Below are positions 44,915-57,256 of a stretch of 64,000 nucleotides of DNA, in pieces. The translations under genes and the position numbers were made by a program. The stretch's first letter is position 1. Each line of letters opens with the position of its first letter. The DNA comes from Uloborus plumipes (Eukaryota; Arthropoda; Arachnida; Araneae; Uloboridae): NCBI GenBank assembly GCA_038373865.1, contig JAXGGA010005180.1, positions 16,537-80,536 on the forward strand, in the 5' to 3' direction. The notes beneath the pieces were generated by a model that was not told the origin of the DNA, ran no database searches, and worked only from the letters and a program-made list of their open reading frames with translations.

Positions 44915-46216
44915 TCATGAGATCTTAATGACTACTAAATTACTTACAAGCATTTTAATTTTTTAATAGCAAGTTACCATTCAAATAATTGATAACTGGA
45001 TTTAATATAGTTACATTTTTAAAAATGATGAGTAAGCATACATCAAGATGAATTTCCTTAGATTTATTTATATTAACAAAGTTAAAAATACGAAAAATTC
45101 CTAGAACAAAATATTTTTCTGTCTAAATTTTTCCATTAATTATTTCAAAGAATAAAATAAGAACAGACTGAAAATATAAGATTACTAGATTTGCAAGCTA
45201 TTACCCACATTTATGAGTACTCTTCAACATGCAGACCCGCCATTTAGGGAAGAGGGGGGGGGGGGGATACTGAAATGAACCTATTTCCATTTAAATGAGT
45301 ACGGTTTTTGCAGTTTTGGGGTGGAATTGTCATTGAGTCTGTAGTCGTTGCACCCCCCCCCCCCCCCATTCCACTGGAAAATTCAAAATGAAAGAAGTGA
45401 CAACAGGTAAACAGATAAATTAATTATGATATTTGGCTCTCCCTGGAATAGGGATACCAACCTATTTTCATTTAAGTGGGTATAATTTTTGCTGGTTTTG
45501 GGTGTATTTACATTGTTTGTAGTCGTTGCCCCCGCCCTTCCCCTGGAAAAATTCAAAAAGAAAGACCTGACAACAGGTAAATAAATAAAATTAAATTAAT
45601 TGCAAATACTATTGAAATCAGCTACTTGAAATGTAACTAGCTAATCAATCTGAATCCATTTCATCCCTTAAATATATATTTTTTTAGTGCTAAAACCATG
45701 CTATATTATGCTAAATTGTGCTGTAGATCCATTACTGCTTTATTCAATGATTTTTTTCAACATGAACCCATTATAAGCCCATCTTGAAACTTTTACAGCC
45801 ATTTAAGTAGTGTTTTAGCATTTTTATAAAAAAATTTGAAAAAAATTGAGGCGGCGCATTTTGAGAAATTTAAATTTTAAATTTTAATTCAAATTTAATT
45901 GAAATAAATTCTTTTTAGACCGAATCATGTTGTATATCATTCAAAAGGCCCTTAAAAATGCTGTCAAATGGCACTTGTTTCAGGTCTCTATCTCAATTAG
46001 AAAAAATTTTAGGTCATTTTGAAAATTGTGTCTTTCACGTGTTTTGACCCCTTTTTGTTGCTTTTACAGCGCTGTATCTTCAAAACCCCTTCGTATTTTT
46101 CAAAAAAAATTTTAGATTTTAACATGTCGATATAAACACTAGCTCTGTACCAAATTTCATCAAAATCTGAGGGGGTGAGGTCTGAGCCCTGTGTTGAGTT
46201 GACACGGAATGACCCG

Positions 46217-46929
46217 AATCTATCATGAAAATACCGGAAATCCAGTAAAATACCGGAACACAATCACCCCTGGCTATAACAGCAGGGTCACAGGAATGAG
46301 AGATCGTTCTAAAAAGCATGTACTGTATCACGGTAAAAGGGGTCCTGATGACATACAATTTTGAAAATGACACAGAAGTAAACTTACATTAAAACATAGA
46401 TAAAGAAAATCAAGACGATACGATACGTATAACATGCTTTGTTTCACTGACCCTTCAAATCAACAAATTATGAGGCTAGTCCTGAAACTTTTATGCAAAT
46501 AGAAACCATAGAAAAGATGGAACGGTTTACATTTCGCATAAAATAATCGGAAAATTATCAACTAAAACTTAAACAATAATTAATTTGATGTTAAAAATTA
46601 ATTTACCGGCAACTCTACGGATAGTGGGAAAGTTTTCAGCTTGTTGAACTCCAAAGTGTTTCCTCCAGAGTTTTCAATATTTTATTTACTTTTCAACGAC
46701 TAAAACATCCGCCATTACTTCGAATCTCCAATCCAACCACTCGGATGGCAGGATGGGTCACGTGGTTAAAATCGAGCAATGGAGCTTCACCGTTAACAGT
46801 TAATGCGCTTATAACCGGCTACGGAGATTAAAAAAACAGAGAAATCCTGTATTTTATCACAAACAGATTTTGTCTGTAAAAAATATGGATAATTTCTTCA
46901 AAATTTACAGTTTTTTTTTACAGTGTGTT
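46217..46929. other. possible promoter/first-exon region, minus strand, unproven
   Basis: Bases 46590-46830 are less AT-rich and contain cacgtg near 46757. On the minus strand ATGGCGGATGTTTTAGTC begins at 46715 and is followed after 26 bases by gtaaat, a weak donor leaving two bases. It could be the first coding exon of the MRG15-like gene, but the exon that should join it to 40440 was not found. Without splicing the frame stops after nine codons. Confidence 0.25.
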
Positions 46930-47470
46930 AGTCACTAGATATTTATCTTTTGAAATTTGCTTTGTTTCGCTTTTATACTAAGAGACGTTACTAAATATTA
47001 TTCCATTTAGTGAACTAATACGTATTTTAAAATATGGAGATACGCGATTTTTACAATTAACGATTGGAATACAAACTGCAATGTGCTTTATGGCAACCTA
47101 AAGACACAAGAATTATTGCAGTAAAATCAAGTATCAAATATGATTTAAAAAAAAAAAAGAATTTTCTGACATTATATTAGAATAGTTTTTATGTTATAAT
47201 ATGAAAAAACTAGTTTTTTTTCGTAAAGAAATTGAATGTTGAATTTTTATTTATCTTAGGTTAACTTCTTGTAGTTTGTTCAAGTAGTAAGGTTTAATTA
47301 TATGTCTGCTCAATTGTAATCAAAGTTTTTGTTATTGACTTATTAAATTTATTTTGCACGTATTCAAATTTCCCCATTGGCACGTCTGGCATTTTGAAAG
47401 AGTACATACAAAACATTAGTCATTAATAGAAACGACTATTATATTTTTCATGTCAAGACAGGCCCGTCTT
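46930..47470 (+). repeat. dispersed repeat, copy A
   Basis: Collinear with 56520-57070 (tttgaaatttgctt, tttatggcaacctaaagac, gaattattgcag, gctaacttctta-like words), diverged by many substitutions and indels. Copy B lies inside a hAT-like element, so copy A is probably a decayed fragment of that element family. It ends at a gacaggcccgtctttt MITE end near 47458. Confidence 0.75.
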
Positions 47471-48419
47471 TTGTGGACTCGGGGAGGATAGTCGCCCCCC
47501 CCCCTGATTTTGGGAAGTTAATTAATTAAATGATAAAATTGATTTTATTCCAATAAAACATAGGAGGCGCTGTATTCTATGTCAAATGACGGCTGAAAGA
47601 GGTAAAACAAAGAAATGCCGTAACTTATAACCTGCTTTTACGTTAAGTAAATGACTAATTTTCTTCATGTTTGCAAGTCTTTTCTTTTCTATTCTTTGGA
47701 AATTACATTTCTTCACAAACTGTTTGAACACTATATTTTACCACAAAGAAACATTGTGGAACGGAACATTTTACCCCTTTCCGTCACTGCAAGGCTCCAG
47801 AGTCACTGCAAGGTATTCAAGCTCCAGGATTGCGAATGCGTTTTATTTTTGGCATCGATTAAAAAGCTTTACCCTCCAACCAATTAAGTTGCCCTCCCAC
47901 GACAGAGAACGTACTGTAACATCATTATAAAAAGAAAAGATGCGGAATTCTTGATTGATGTTAGAGCTAAGATAATATTAATTAATGGCGGTTCATTTTG
48001 GAACAGCAAACCACAAAAAAGTGTCATCATCCTGCCACCCGAGTAACCAAAGGTGCCTCCGAGCTGATGGTAAATTTGCTATCGGTTACCACGGCAACAG
48101 CCTGCACCAAGTAATGAAATCGCATTTCCATTTTGCGTGGAAACCTCCGGGCAAGCAACTCCGATATACACACGAGTGAGAGCAGGGTTGGGAAATGAAT
48201 GGCAAAATGATATTCCTGTCTATCTCAGGAAATTTGTGTGAAGATCTTACAAATATTTATTCTTCTGAAGAAATTAATGTTTTCTCTCGAGGAGGAAAAG
48301 CTATTCTTTCATTCAAATATGGATGGTTTTTATTCATTTTGTAACAAATGAGAGCAATGAGTATTTTTGTTTCTGAAGAATGAATCATGCATGCAAGCAA
48401 GTGTTGTGGTAGTGCACTG
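47471..48419. other. no gene recognised
   Basis: Includes a C run at 47495 and plus-strand open frames near 47651-48179 without recognisable protein content. Confidence 0.45.
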
Positions 48420-48790
48420 TAAAAAATAAATGTTGATTTTACACTATAATACAGCTAATTTTGTAGTAATAAACTGTAGAAATTCTACTTTTACACTACT
48501 AAACTGTAAAATTGCTAATTTTACAGTGATAATTGCAAAATTGCTAATTTTACAGTTTACAAGCGTGCATTTTACAGTTTTAAACTGGAACCTCTGCTGC
48601 CAGTATATTATTCTGTTGTTTTAAAATATAGCTAAATTTTACGGCAATAAACTGTAAAATTTCTAACTTTACAGCAAGAAACTGAAATTGCTAGTTTTAC
48701 TGTTTATTACTGTGCATTTTAGTTTTAAATTGGAGCCTCGGCTGCCTGTATTATACTGTAAAAATAACAGTTCATTTTTTTCAGTTGCTT
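48420..48790. repeat. degenerate repeat of aaactgtaaaattgctaatt units
   Basis: Repeated words such as aactgtaaaattgctaattt and ttttacagtgataa recur with alternating orientation over about 370 bp, so the region can fold on itself. Confidence 0.7.
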
Positions 48791-49623
48791 TAAATACTGT
48801 TCAGGGCCGCGCCGTCCCAATGTACAAAGCCGTGCGGCGCACGAGGGCGGCACAGCCTAAAAGGCGCCGAGCTCTACCGACCAAAAAAGTACAAATCAGA
48901 AAAAAAAAACTTAAAATTAAAAATCCAAGCAAAAAAAAATGAAATTGAACTTTTCATTGTTACTAACTGGGGCGATAAAATTTTACTGCTCAATGAAACA
49001 TGCAATCCGTCTCATTGCCCACCGCCACCCATAAAGGAAAAATTATTGCCTTGTTGTGTCTAAACAAGCTATTCAAAAGTCTAATCTTTTAACGCGTGAT
49101 GCTGATGAATACATCAGCATTTTTCTTCCGAATGAGGCGCTGAGTATGCTATTTCAGCTATGGTACAAGCAAAAGGGTCGAAGCAAATGTTCTGCTCCTC
49201 AATAGATTTCTTCCGGTGAATCTCTACTACATTGGATTTTATTTAGTGCAATATGTATTTTAGTATTTTAACTATTGTTCGTGGAAATTCTACCGCTTTA
49301 TGTTGTCATAAATTGAAAAATACGGTAAGCATATTTGCATATTATTTACGTACTTGTGCGTTACATTTACATAGTATAGACAACCAATAGTGTAGAAAGA
49401 CCTAAGTGCGCTCCCTCGCAGTTAGTCAGTGCACATTAAAATATAAAAAATGTTTTTTTACGTGTTGCTCATAGTGCTATTTTTCTGAATTGTGCGCCCC
49501 CCCCCCCCCCAACCGCGGAGGTGCTATGTACGACACTGTAGACAACAGTTTAGGTTTTATTTCAGTTTCGAAAAGTAACGATGAGGCCATTATTACGGGA
49601 TTATCTCCTTTTTACTTCAACTA

Positions 49624-49851
49624 CCGTAAATCAAGGTTACTTGGACCCACAAGAGGGCTACTTGAGCCCACAGTAAAATGATAAAATCTGGGTTTGGTAC
49701 TAGCGTTAGAAACTGCAGAGGGCTTCTACCTAGTGGAGAAACGAGGAACTACATGCAAGTCTTCAACTAGTAGGTACCAAACCTAGATTTTATCATTTTA
49801 TTGTAGTGGGCTCAAGTAACCCCCTAGGGTCCAAGTAACCCTGATTTACGG
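49624..49851. mobile_element. 228-bp fold-back MITE, TA-flanked
   Basis: Arms of roughly 80-90 bp (CCGTAAATCAAGGTTACTTG onward) are inverted at the right end (CAAGTAACCCTGATTTACGG). TA flanks both sides (49622-49623, 49852-49853), suggesting a Tc1/mariner-mobilised element. Confidence 0.87.
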
Positions 49852-49853
49852 TA

Positions 49854-51460
49854 ATAGTTTTTTAATAAAAAAAAGCTTTGGCCAATGCATTGTATTTATA
49901 TATTAAATTTAATGCCTTTTTAACTAATTCATATTTGAGAATAATGGTTTTACCGAGAAGGATTTCAATTTCCGATTTTAAAGGAGAATATCATCCACTT
50001 CATACATCAATTCAGCAACATAATCAGAAATGTAATCAGCTGCTTTAACTTTGATATTTAAAAATATTTCTTTTTCCAAAACACATTGGTGTATTAAAGG
50101 AGCTACTGAACTCGAAATGACTTTGAGTTATGAAGTAAAAATATGCAGGGTATTACAAAATTAAATATTTGTCATGCTCCGATTTTTGGCTTCACGAAAA
50201 CCCGAGGAAAATGCTTATTTAGTTTATTGTGTCTTAAATGTATCCTTAAAATTTGATTTATTTTTTAAACTGAAGATGTAGAACAGGGCTTCCTAAAGAG
50301 TGGTCCGTGGTCCCCTTTGGGGTCCGCCAGCACTTGGAAGGGGGCCCGCCGCAAACTTCGAGAAAATTCTGTTTTAAACAAGTTAATTCATACTTAAACA
50401 ATGCTTCTGCATTTGCAAACGAGAGTTTTCACCATTTTCGTATGGAATTGTCTCTAGATGCATTGTTATACTTTCCAGTGCCGTAGCGCAAAGCCACGGT
50501 ATACCTTGGAAAAACATTTGGGATACTTTAAGTCTGACTTAGCATTAAAATGCGCTCCGTTAAAAAAAAAAAAAAAACACTGAAATAAACTGAAAATCTG
50601 TTCCGAAAATGTTCCGCTCAAAATATTTGTCAAAGTTTAGCTTGGGCACCTTCGCTTCATTAACACATTTGAGAGTAGACTGGGATGACATTTGAGCATG
50701 CTTGTGAACTTATTGCTTTCTTTCATAAAAATCTAAATCCGACACGATTTCTTTATCTTTCAACCAATATATTCTCTCAATATCATACTGCAAGAAATTT
50801 GTTTTGCAATTAATCACTGTCGGTAGATGTCGAGAATGCCGGCGAAATATATGAAACTCATTAGTCGAATACCGTCCATTGCCCAGAGACAATTGACAGC
50901 TGTCTCACGACATTGCTGTAAAATTAATATCAAAAACTATTAGTATAGTTGAAGGGGTGGTTCATAAGTGCTGTAAAAAAGTGTCCTAAAAAGTATTACA
51001 ATGTGTTCTAAAGACATGCATTTGGGTTCAAAGAGTTTTCTCAAATGGGTTCTCAAAAGAATTGTATATATGTTGAACCAAATAAGTATTTCAAAAAGTG
51101 CTCTCAGTAATGTTTTGGTAGGTGCTTTAAAAAGCGTGCTTAAAAATGTTCTAAAAAACAAGTGCCTGTTCAAAAAGTGTTCAAACACCTGAACATTTGC
51201 ACATGTTTTAAGTTCCATATTTTTAAAATAATATATTGTATACATTATTTGCATACATTATGTAATGCATTTTTTTTTCTTTCGATACCATGTTTTTAAA
51301 ACTGAAAAAGTATGTTTCAGTAAATGTATTTCGGCGTACAGCTTGATAAAAAACAAATTGTTACGCTTTTTTTCTCTTTTTTTTTAAAAACAAATTATAT
51401 GCGAAACGCATTTTTTCTAAATTACATTTGCTTATAAAACACTACTACTGGTGTAAACTA
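49854..51460. other. interior of the composite hAT-like element
   Basis: Holds a terminal-like sequence of another hAT family (cagggcttcctaaagagtgg at 50284) without a matching partner. A 60-codon minus-strand frame at 50710-50892 (IFRRHSRHLPTVINCKTNFL) is not recognised. The rest is AT-rich. Confidence 0.5.
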
Positions 51461-54400
51461 CACTAGGTGGCCAAAAGTATCCGGACACTTTCAAAAATTC
51501 ACATTTTTACATATAGCTCGAGAAATAAGTGATCTTAACTTTAGTCATACAAAATATAGGCTTCACCGAACATTTCCAAGTTGAAATTAAATTACCCTTG
51601 CATTTGGGGGACGACAAGAAGGGGGTTGAAAGAAAAACCGCTTTTTGACCATAACTCTTCGAAAATAGCTCGGAATAAGCTATCAATTTCAGTAATTAAT
51701 TAGCATACTATGTATAATTACTGTACAAATTTTTATGAACGTACCACTCTTACTTCGGAAGATATGAAACATTTTTGAAAAAACGGCAATTTTATTTGAA
51801 GGGTTTTTGCTCATAACACGCAGAGTTTTTGATCAAACCTTATCACAACTTCAGGAAAGATGACAAAATACAAGAGAAAGAACATACTAAAACGGTAAAT
51901 AAAAATATTAAAAATTCGATGAGATATCGCACATCCAGAATGAAAGGGGCACATCTCAAAAAATGCAATTTTTGGAAATATGTTTAAATAGCTTACCTTA
52001 GTACACCTTACATGAGAAACCGACCCATTTTTTTCTAGTGTTAACAGTCGCAGCTAAAAAGCAACTTATGCCCTTATCATTCTCCAGATTCTGCCGATTG
52101 TGAAGGGAGAATTGAGTTTGAAAGGGGCACATCTTTGATAATCAAAGTTCGCCGAGCGGAATTGGTGCAAATTATGGCTAGTACTCTTTTTTAAACCAAT
52201 TAAGAAAACCGTAATTTTGCTTTCTTTTGAAGTGACACTCGTTTTAATTGTTCGTTATTAAGTATAAATTGTTTGTGTACAAGTACTTTATGAAGGGTTC
52301 CTTTTTTTAGAATAAGAAGAATAGTATTATGTAACCTAGCGTCAAATCATTAGGAATTAAAATTTGATTTAATATCGCTCTGAAATGAAACAGCGATAGG
52401 AAGTATCAGTTGACAAAATGTTTCACATTTCAAATGAAATAAATGTATCTAAAAATCCTTAGAACAATTTTTTTCTTCGAGAAAACTTGCAATTTTTCAA
52501 TATACTAAAATTTCCTATATTTTATACAGTACATTCTATCATTACAGCTAATTCAAAAATAATGTATAAAAATATTTTTGTGTTGTAAATCTAAGCATCA
52601 TGACTTCAGTGCATAATTCACCGTTTTAAATTCTACAGTCGAAAAATAAGTGAATCTAATTATTTTTTATTAGTTTTGTTTATCAGCCTCTATGCTTTTA
52701 TATTGAAAAAAAAAATTGCTATTAAATTGAAAACAGTAACGTATTACCTAATTTGTTGATTAAATACTTTTAGAACTATTTTATAACTCTACTCCACAGA
52801 ACTCTTTTTGTTAAATGTTTGTTAAAAGCTACAAACTTGAAAATAACTTTGTTACACATTTAGAATTACTATACCTATTTAAGTACAACGTTTAAACTAC
52901 AAGAAAGGTCAATATTGAGAAATCAAAACACGAAAAAAAAAAAAAAAAATCTGCAAACGATTTAGAGATACGTTATTTTTTTTAATAAATTTGAAATTCT
53001 ACGTATTATTTTTTCCCTTCGACTTTTTTGAATAGATGGTCTGCTTTGCGTTTAAACCTTCTGAAATGTTAAATCGAATCATTAATAAAGAAAGAAAACT
53101 ATAATTGCTGTTGACTTTCTGCGCCCGTTTTGATCTAAATTCATACCCTGTTAAAGAGCGAAAATTAAAATTGGTAGTAGAATGTTTACATTCTGAATAT
53201 CGGTAAGATATCAATGTTTTACAGAAAGGCTTAATTTTTACGTTGAAACTGAAAATAATAACTGTATGAGAGTAAAATTTTGTATTAATGTTATTGGTAT
53301 TGTCATTCCTGCGAAACTGAACTACAAAGATGGAAATACCAATTACTGTCTAACATTTTTTCGCGAAACCTCCGTTGAATCTGCGCACGCGCCAAGTCTC
53401 TTCTGACTCTCTCGAAATAGGGGGGAAATGCAACGAGGAAGTAGCAAGCGAACAAAAACTGAAGGCATTGGGAAGTGCGCATCCTAAACCTATCTCCCCT
53501 TTTTCAAATGGAAGCGTTCGTGGCTGCCAGGCGCACAATACGCAAACAGACAGTAGTTATTACTTTTTTACTTCCTTGTAAGTAGTACAGGAAGTAATGT
53601 TTTCTCGAAAAGATTTGCATTCAACTGCGGCCTAAATTTCTACTTTACTCATTCTCGAAGGAATGTCTTTTTTTTTTTTTGGCGCATCCGACCGTGCATA
53701 CGTACGTACAAAAGTATAAGCAACTAAAATGCCCTTTTTTTCCCATTATCGAGTTAATTATCACGAGTTGTCTCGTGATGCGTAGGAATCAGGTATAAAT
53801 CAAAATCCCTACAAAAAGTAGTGTAAAATTTCGCCTGTAGAAAAGAGAAATTTTATGATTTTAAAGTTTAATTTAGGCCTTTTCGGATTTCGTAAAATTT
53901 CAGCCACTGTAAGTAATAATGTAAGTATTCCACTTAAAAGATTTTCTTGCAACTCTCAGCCCCCCTCTCGTAAGCAGAGTGAAAGAACCCTGGCGTGACA
54001 TTCTGAGCATGAAAGGACCTACGTGCCAAATGTGGCTCAAATCCGTTGTAATTTTGGGATTTGTATAAAGAACCCCCCTTCCTTGGGGGGAGGCGGTTGG
54101 CCCCACTCGTGGATAAAAAAAAAGGCCCGATATAAATTGCACAAAGCATGCATCATTAAAAAATGTAGGTTAAAATCATGACAAGAACTTCAAAAAAAAA
54201 AAAAATTAAATGGTGTATAAACCGATGCTTGTAAGAATCTATTTTGAGATGTGCCCCTTTCATTCTCCACGAAAATGGAGAATGAAAGGGGCACTTCTCA
54301 ATTAATTACCGACTTATTTAAAATTGACCGGGAAACGCAGACCATAGTCACCTAGCAGAACCTTTAATCAACCAATCAATGAGAGTTTATCTAATTTCAA

Positions 54401-55604
54401 TAGTTATTAGAGTCAGGGCAAGGATTTAAAAAAGTTTAAATTTTCAAATCGATTTTTCTCAAAACAGCTATTTTGAGATGTGCCCCTTTCATTCTGGATG
54501 TGCGATATGAACGTTAAAAGGAAATAATTTTTCACGGCGCATGCGCGAACGACAGAAATTTATAACTACAAAAATATTGTAGCCTGATTTATACTGCATC
54601 TTATAAAAAAAGTTCCAGTTGAATATCATGAAAAATGAAAAAGATAACAGCGATCTAGTGAGCTGTATTTCATTCATTCGCAGACAATACATAAATAGTG
54701 AGGGTCTGACCACAAAGAGCTATTTTTAAATTAAAGGTTATTGCGTCGTCGTTCAAAACCAACGTTTCAGAGGGTGTCCGGATACTTTTGGAAACCTACG
54801 TATAAGGTCTTTTTGGCCGAACAGACGAAATGTGACGACAATGCCGAATATAAATTTTCAAACTGTATACAATTTAACATTGAAAAAAAAAAAAAAAAAT
54901 GATCGATTGTCACCACACTATTTGTGGACAACCCCTCACTATTTATGTATTGTCTGCGAATGAATGAAATACAGCTCACGAGATCGCTGATATCTTTTTC
55001 ATTTTTCATGATATTCAACTGGAACTTTTTTTATAAGATGCAGTATAAACCAGGCTACAATATTTTTGTAGTTATAAATTTCTGTCTTTCGCGCATGCGC
55101 CGTGAAAAATTATTTCCTTTTAACGTTCATATCTCATGGAATTTTTAATATTTTTATTTACCGTTTTAGTATGTTCTTTCTCTTGTATTTTGTCATCTTT
55201 CCTGAAGTTGTGATAAGGGTTGATCAAAAACTCTGCGTGTTATGAGCAAAAACCCTTCAAATAAAATTGCCGTTTTTTCAAAAATGTTTCATATCTTCCG
55301 AAGTAAGAGTGGTACGTTCATAAAAATTTGTACAGTAATTATACATAGTATGCTAATTAATTACTGAAATTGATAGCTTATTCCGAGCTATTTTCGAAGA
55401 GTTATGGTCAAAAAGCGGTTTTTCTTTCAACCCCCTTCTTGTCGTCCCCCAAATGCAAGGGTAATTTAATTTCAACTTGGAAATGTTTGGTGAAGTCTAT
55501 ATTTTGTATGACTAAAATTAAAGAACAATTGATCACTTATTTCTCGAGCTATATGTAAAAATGTGAATTTTTGAAAGTGTCCGGATACTTTTGGCCACCT
55601 AGTG
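51461..55604. mobile_element. 4.1-kb TA-flanked long palindrome (Tc1/mariner-type ends)
   Basis: CACTAGGTGGCCAAAAGTAT at the left and its complement at the right (ATACTTTTGGCCACCTAGTG) are flanked by TA. Arms of about 465 bp (51461-51925 and about 55130-55604) are nearly identical. The inverted identity continues between 54503-54770 and about 54860-55130 once the nested element 51930-54502 is left out, giving arms of about 750 bp. No transposase frame remains. Confidence 0.86.
51930..54502. mobile_element. nested 2.6-kb element with CGCACATCCAGAATG ends
   Basis: The left end CGCACATCCAGAATGAAAGG and the complement of the right end (CCTTTCATTCTGGATGTGCG) form inverted repeats with gatat before and atat after. 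The insertion splits one arm of the 51461-55604 palindrome, so it is younger. The interior includes a less AT-rich stretch (53340-53570), and near 54260-54295 another palindrome built from the same gaatgaaaggggcac end motif. No protein was recognised. Confidence 0.8.
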
Positions 55605-55677
55605 TATGGAACACCATTGCATAAGGCGCTCTGAAAACCTTTGCACGACGGCGCCCATCAGGCATAGCGCGGCCCTG

Positions 55678-56107
55678 ATACTGTTAATACGAAAATAACA
55701 GTTGTATTATTTTCATCATCATACACATGTTACCTTGTACTCGTTTGTTTTTATCTTTTATTCTTTTCAATTTCTAAAAATTTCCACGGAGGGACCCTGA
55801 AATTTCCCCTTCTTAACGTCTAATATAAAACAGCTTTTTTCGAACTACATTTTTCAGTGGAGAATCACCACGCCCGTAATTGATAGGAACAAAATTTAGA
55901 ATCCCCCCCCCCCCCCGTTCCTAAAATTATTTTCTGGTATCCCACTGTCCAGAAGAACATTTAATTTTCAGTAGCAAGTTTTTTAAAAAGAAAATAAATT
56001 ACATTTAAAGTAATAAATTTAATGGGGAACTTAATGATATGAAGTGGTAAATATCATTGATTTTTTCTAAAGTCTACCAATTATAAATGAATTAGAACTC
56101 TCTTATT
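55678..56107. other. spacer between two hAT-like elements
   Basis: C run at 55900-55917; nothing else recognised. Confidence 0.5.
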
Positions 56108-56519
56108 CAGGGTTGCCAGACGTCCCGGATTTCAAGGGACAGTCCCGTTTTTTGAAATATTGTCCCGCGTCCCGGGGAACTTTGATACGGGACGGCTAAA
56201 GTCCCGTATTCTGGCTAGAAACAGCATTTTCAAAACGAAATATTATTTTCAGAAAAAAAGTGAAGTAAAACAAAAAATGTGAAATAGAGTGATAAGAAAA
56301 TTGATTAAATTATAATATTTTCCTGTTCTAAAGTAATGTTAGTGTTCTATTCATTTAGAGTAGAAATTGTGCCAATCAATTCAACAAAAGTTCGTAGTAA
56401 AAGTGGTGTGGATCTCATTGTAAATGATTTTACTATGCCTTATTCTATAAAAAGCCCTTCTCAATGTTTCAATTATGTTAGAAATACATGTGTTAAGCTA
56501 CTATTAGGCACTAGATTTT

Positions 56520-57070
56520 TTAAATCGATCAATTTTAATCTTTTGAAATTTGCTTCGCTTCGCTTTTATACTAAAAGATGTAAATAAATGTTATGCCATT
56601 TAGCCAACAAATATGCGTTTTAAAATCATTAAGATACATAGTTTTTACAATGAGCGATAGAAATATAAATTACAGTGAGCTTTATGGCAACCTAAAGACC
56701 ATCAAAACTTAGAAAGAATTATTGCAGCAGTAAAATTAAGTAGCAAATATGATTTTTGAAAAAAGAATTTTCCAACGTTATAATAAGAGTAATTATCATG
56801 TTATAATATTGAAAAAACTGTAGTTTTCTCCAATAAATATTGAATATTGATTTTTTATTTGTTCTAGGCTAACTTCTTATAGTGATTCAAGCACTAAGGT
56901 TTAATTCTATGCCTACTCCATTGTAATCAAAATTTTTGTTAATAACTCATCAAAATTATTTTGCTTTCAAATTTCCCCATTGGTACGTCCAGCTTTTCGA
57001 AAAAGTACATACTAAACATTAGTCATCAGTAGAAGCGACTATTATATTTTTCACTCCAAGACAGACCCGT
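56520..57070 (+). repeat. dispersed repeat, copy B
   Basis: Diverged direct copy of 46930-47470. Here it is an internal part of the 56108-57568 element. Confidence 0.75.
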
Positions 57071-57256
57071 CATTTGGGACATCAGGACAGGTGGTCAATG
57101 GCCTCCCCTCTAGGGAAATTAATGTATTTACATATAAGTGGGCTTTTTCTTTGGTGTTTTGTTTTTTTGGTATAATTTACATTGAAATTTGGAAAAATTT
57201 ACATTTTGCCTCCCCCCTCCCCGGAAAAATTTTAAATGATGGGCCTGCGTCAGGAA
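57062..57256. mobile_element. CCCGTCATTT-type MITE
   Basis: gacccgtcatttgggac at the left and aaatgatgggcctgc at the right, with tgtatttacatataagtggg inside, as in 21809-21977. Confidence 0.65.

Larger units (their letters stand above)
41780..46216. mobile_element. 4.4-kb element with about 1-kb terminal inverted repeats
   Basis: Bases 41780 to about 42760 are repeated in inverted orientation at about 45240-46216. Outer ends are CGGGTCATTCCACGTCAAAT and the complement of GTTGACACGGAATGACCCG. Arms share long collinear text, with an internal repeated unit around each C/G run. A TA precedes the left end; the right flank is AA. The centre (42.8-45.2 kb) holds minus-strand protein remnants and a hAT-like insertion (43881-44646). 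Its ends resemble the MITE at 12254-12433. Confidence 0.82.
48802..55677. mobile_element. 6.9-kb hAT-like composite element
   Basis: CAGGGCCGCGCCGTCC at the left and the complement GCGCGGCCCTG at the right are flanked by perfect 8-bp duplications atactgtt (48794-48801 and 55678-55685). Inside are a MITE (49624-49851), a hAT-type end fragment (near 50284) and a 4.1-kb palindromic element (51461-55604) that contains a further insertion. Without these it would be about 2.5 kb. No hAT transposase was recognised. Confidence 0.88.

Noticed and set aside
46339..46373. Minus-strand GPLL motif as the missing MRG15 exon (GPLLYEAK)
   Set aside because: Only four residues agree, an in-frame stop follows at once, and no donor fits.
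47985..48179. Plus-strand ATGGCGGTTC frame as a host exon
   Set aside because: No similarity recognised and no convincing partner exon; kept as unassigned sequence.
50710..50892. 60-codon minus-strand frame as a hAT transposase piece
   Set aside because: Position inside a hAT-like shell is suggestive, but no hAT dimerisation motif or catalytic residue is visible.
53350..53581. Less AT-rich patch with frames on both strands as a gene
   Set aside because: It lies in the nested element 51930-54502, frames are short and no protein family is recognised.
54489..55148. Pair of similar frames (LFMYCLRMNEIQLTRS on both strands) as duplicated genes
   Set aside because: They are the two arms of one inverted repeat; similarity is due to the palindrome, not coding selection.
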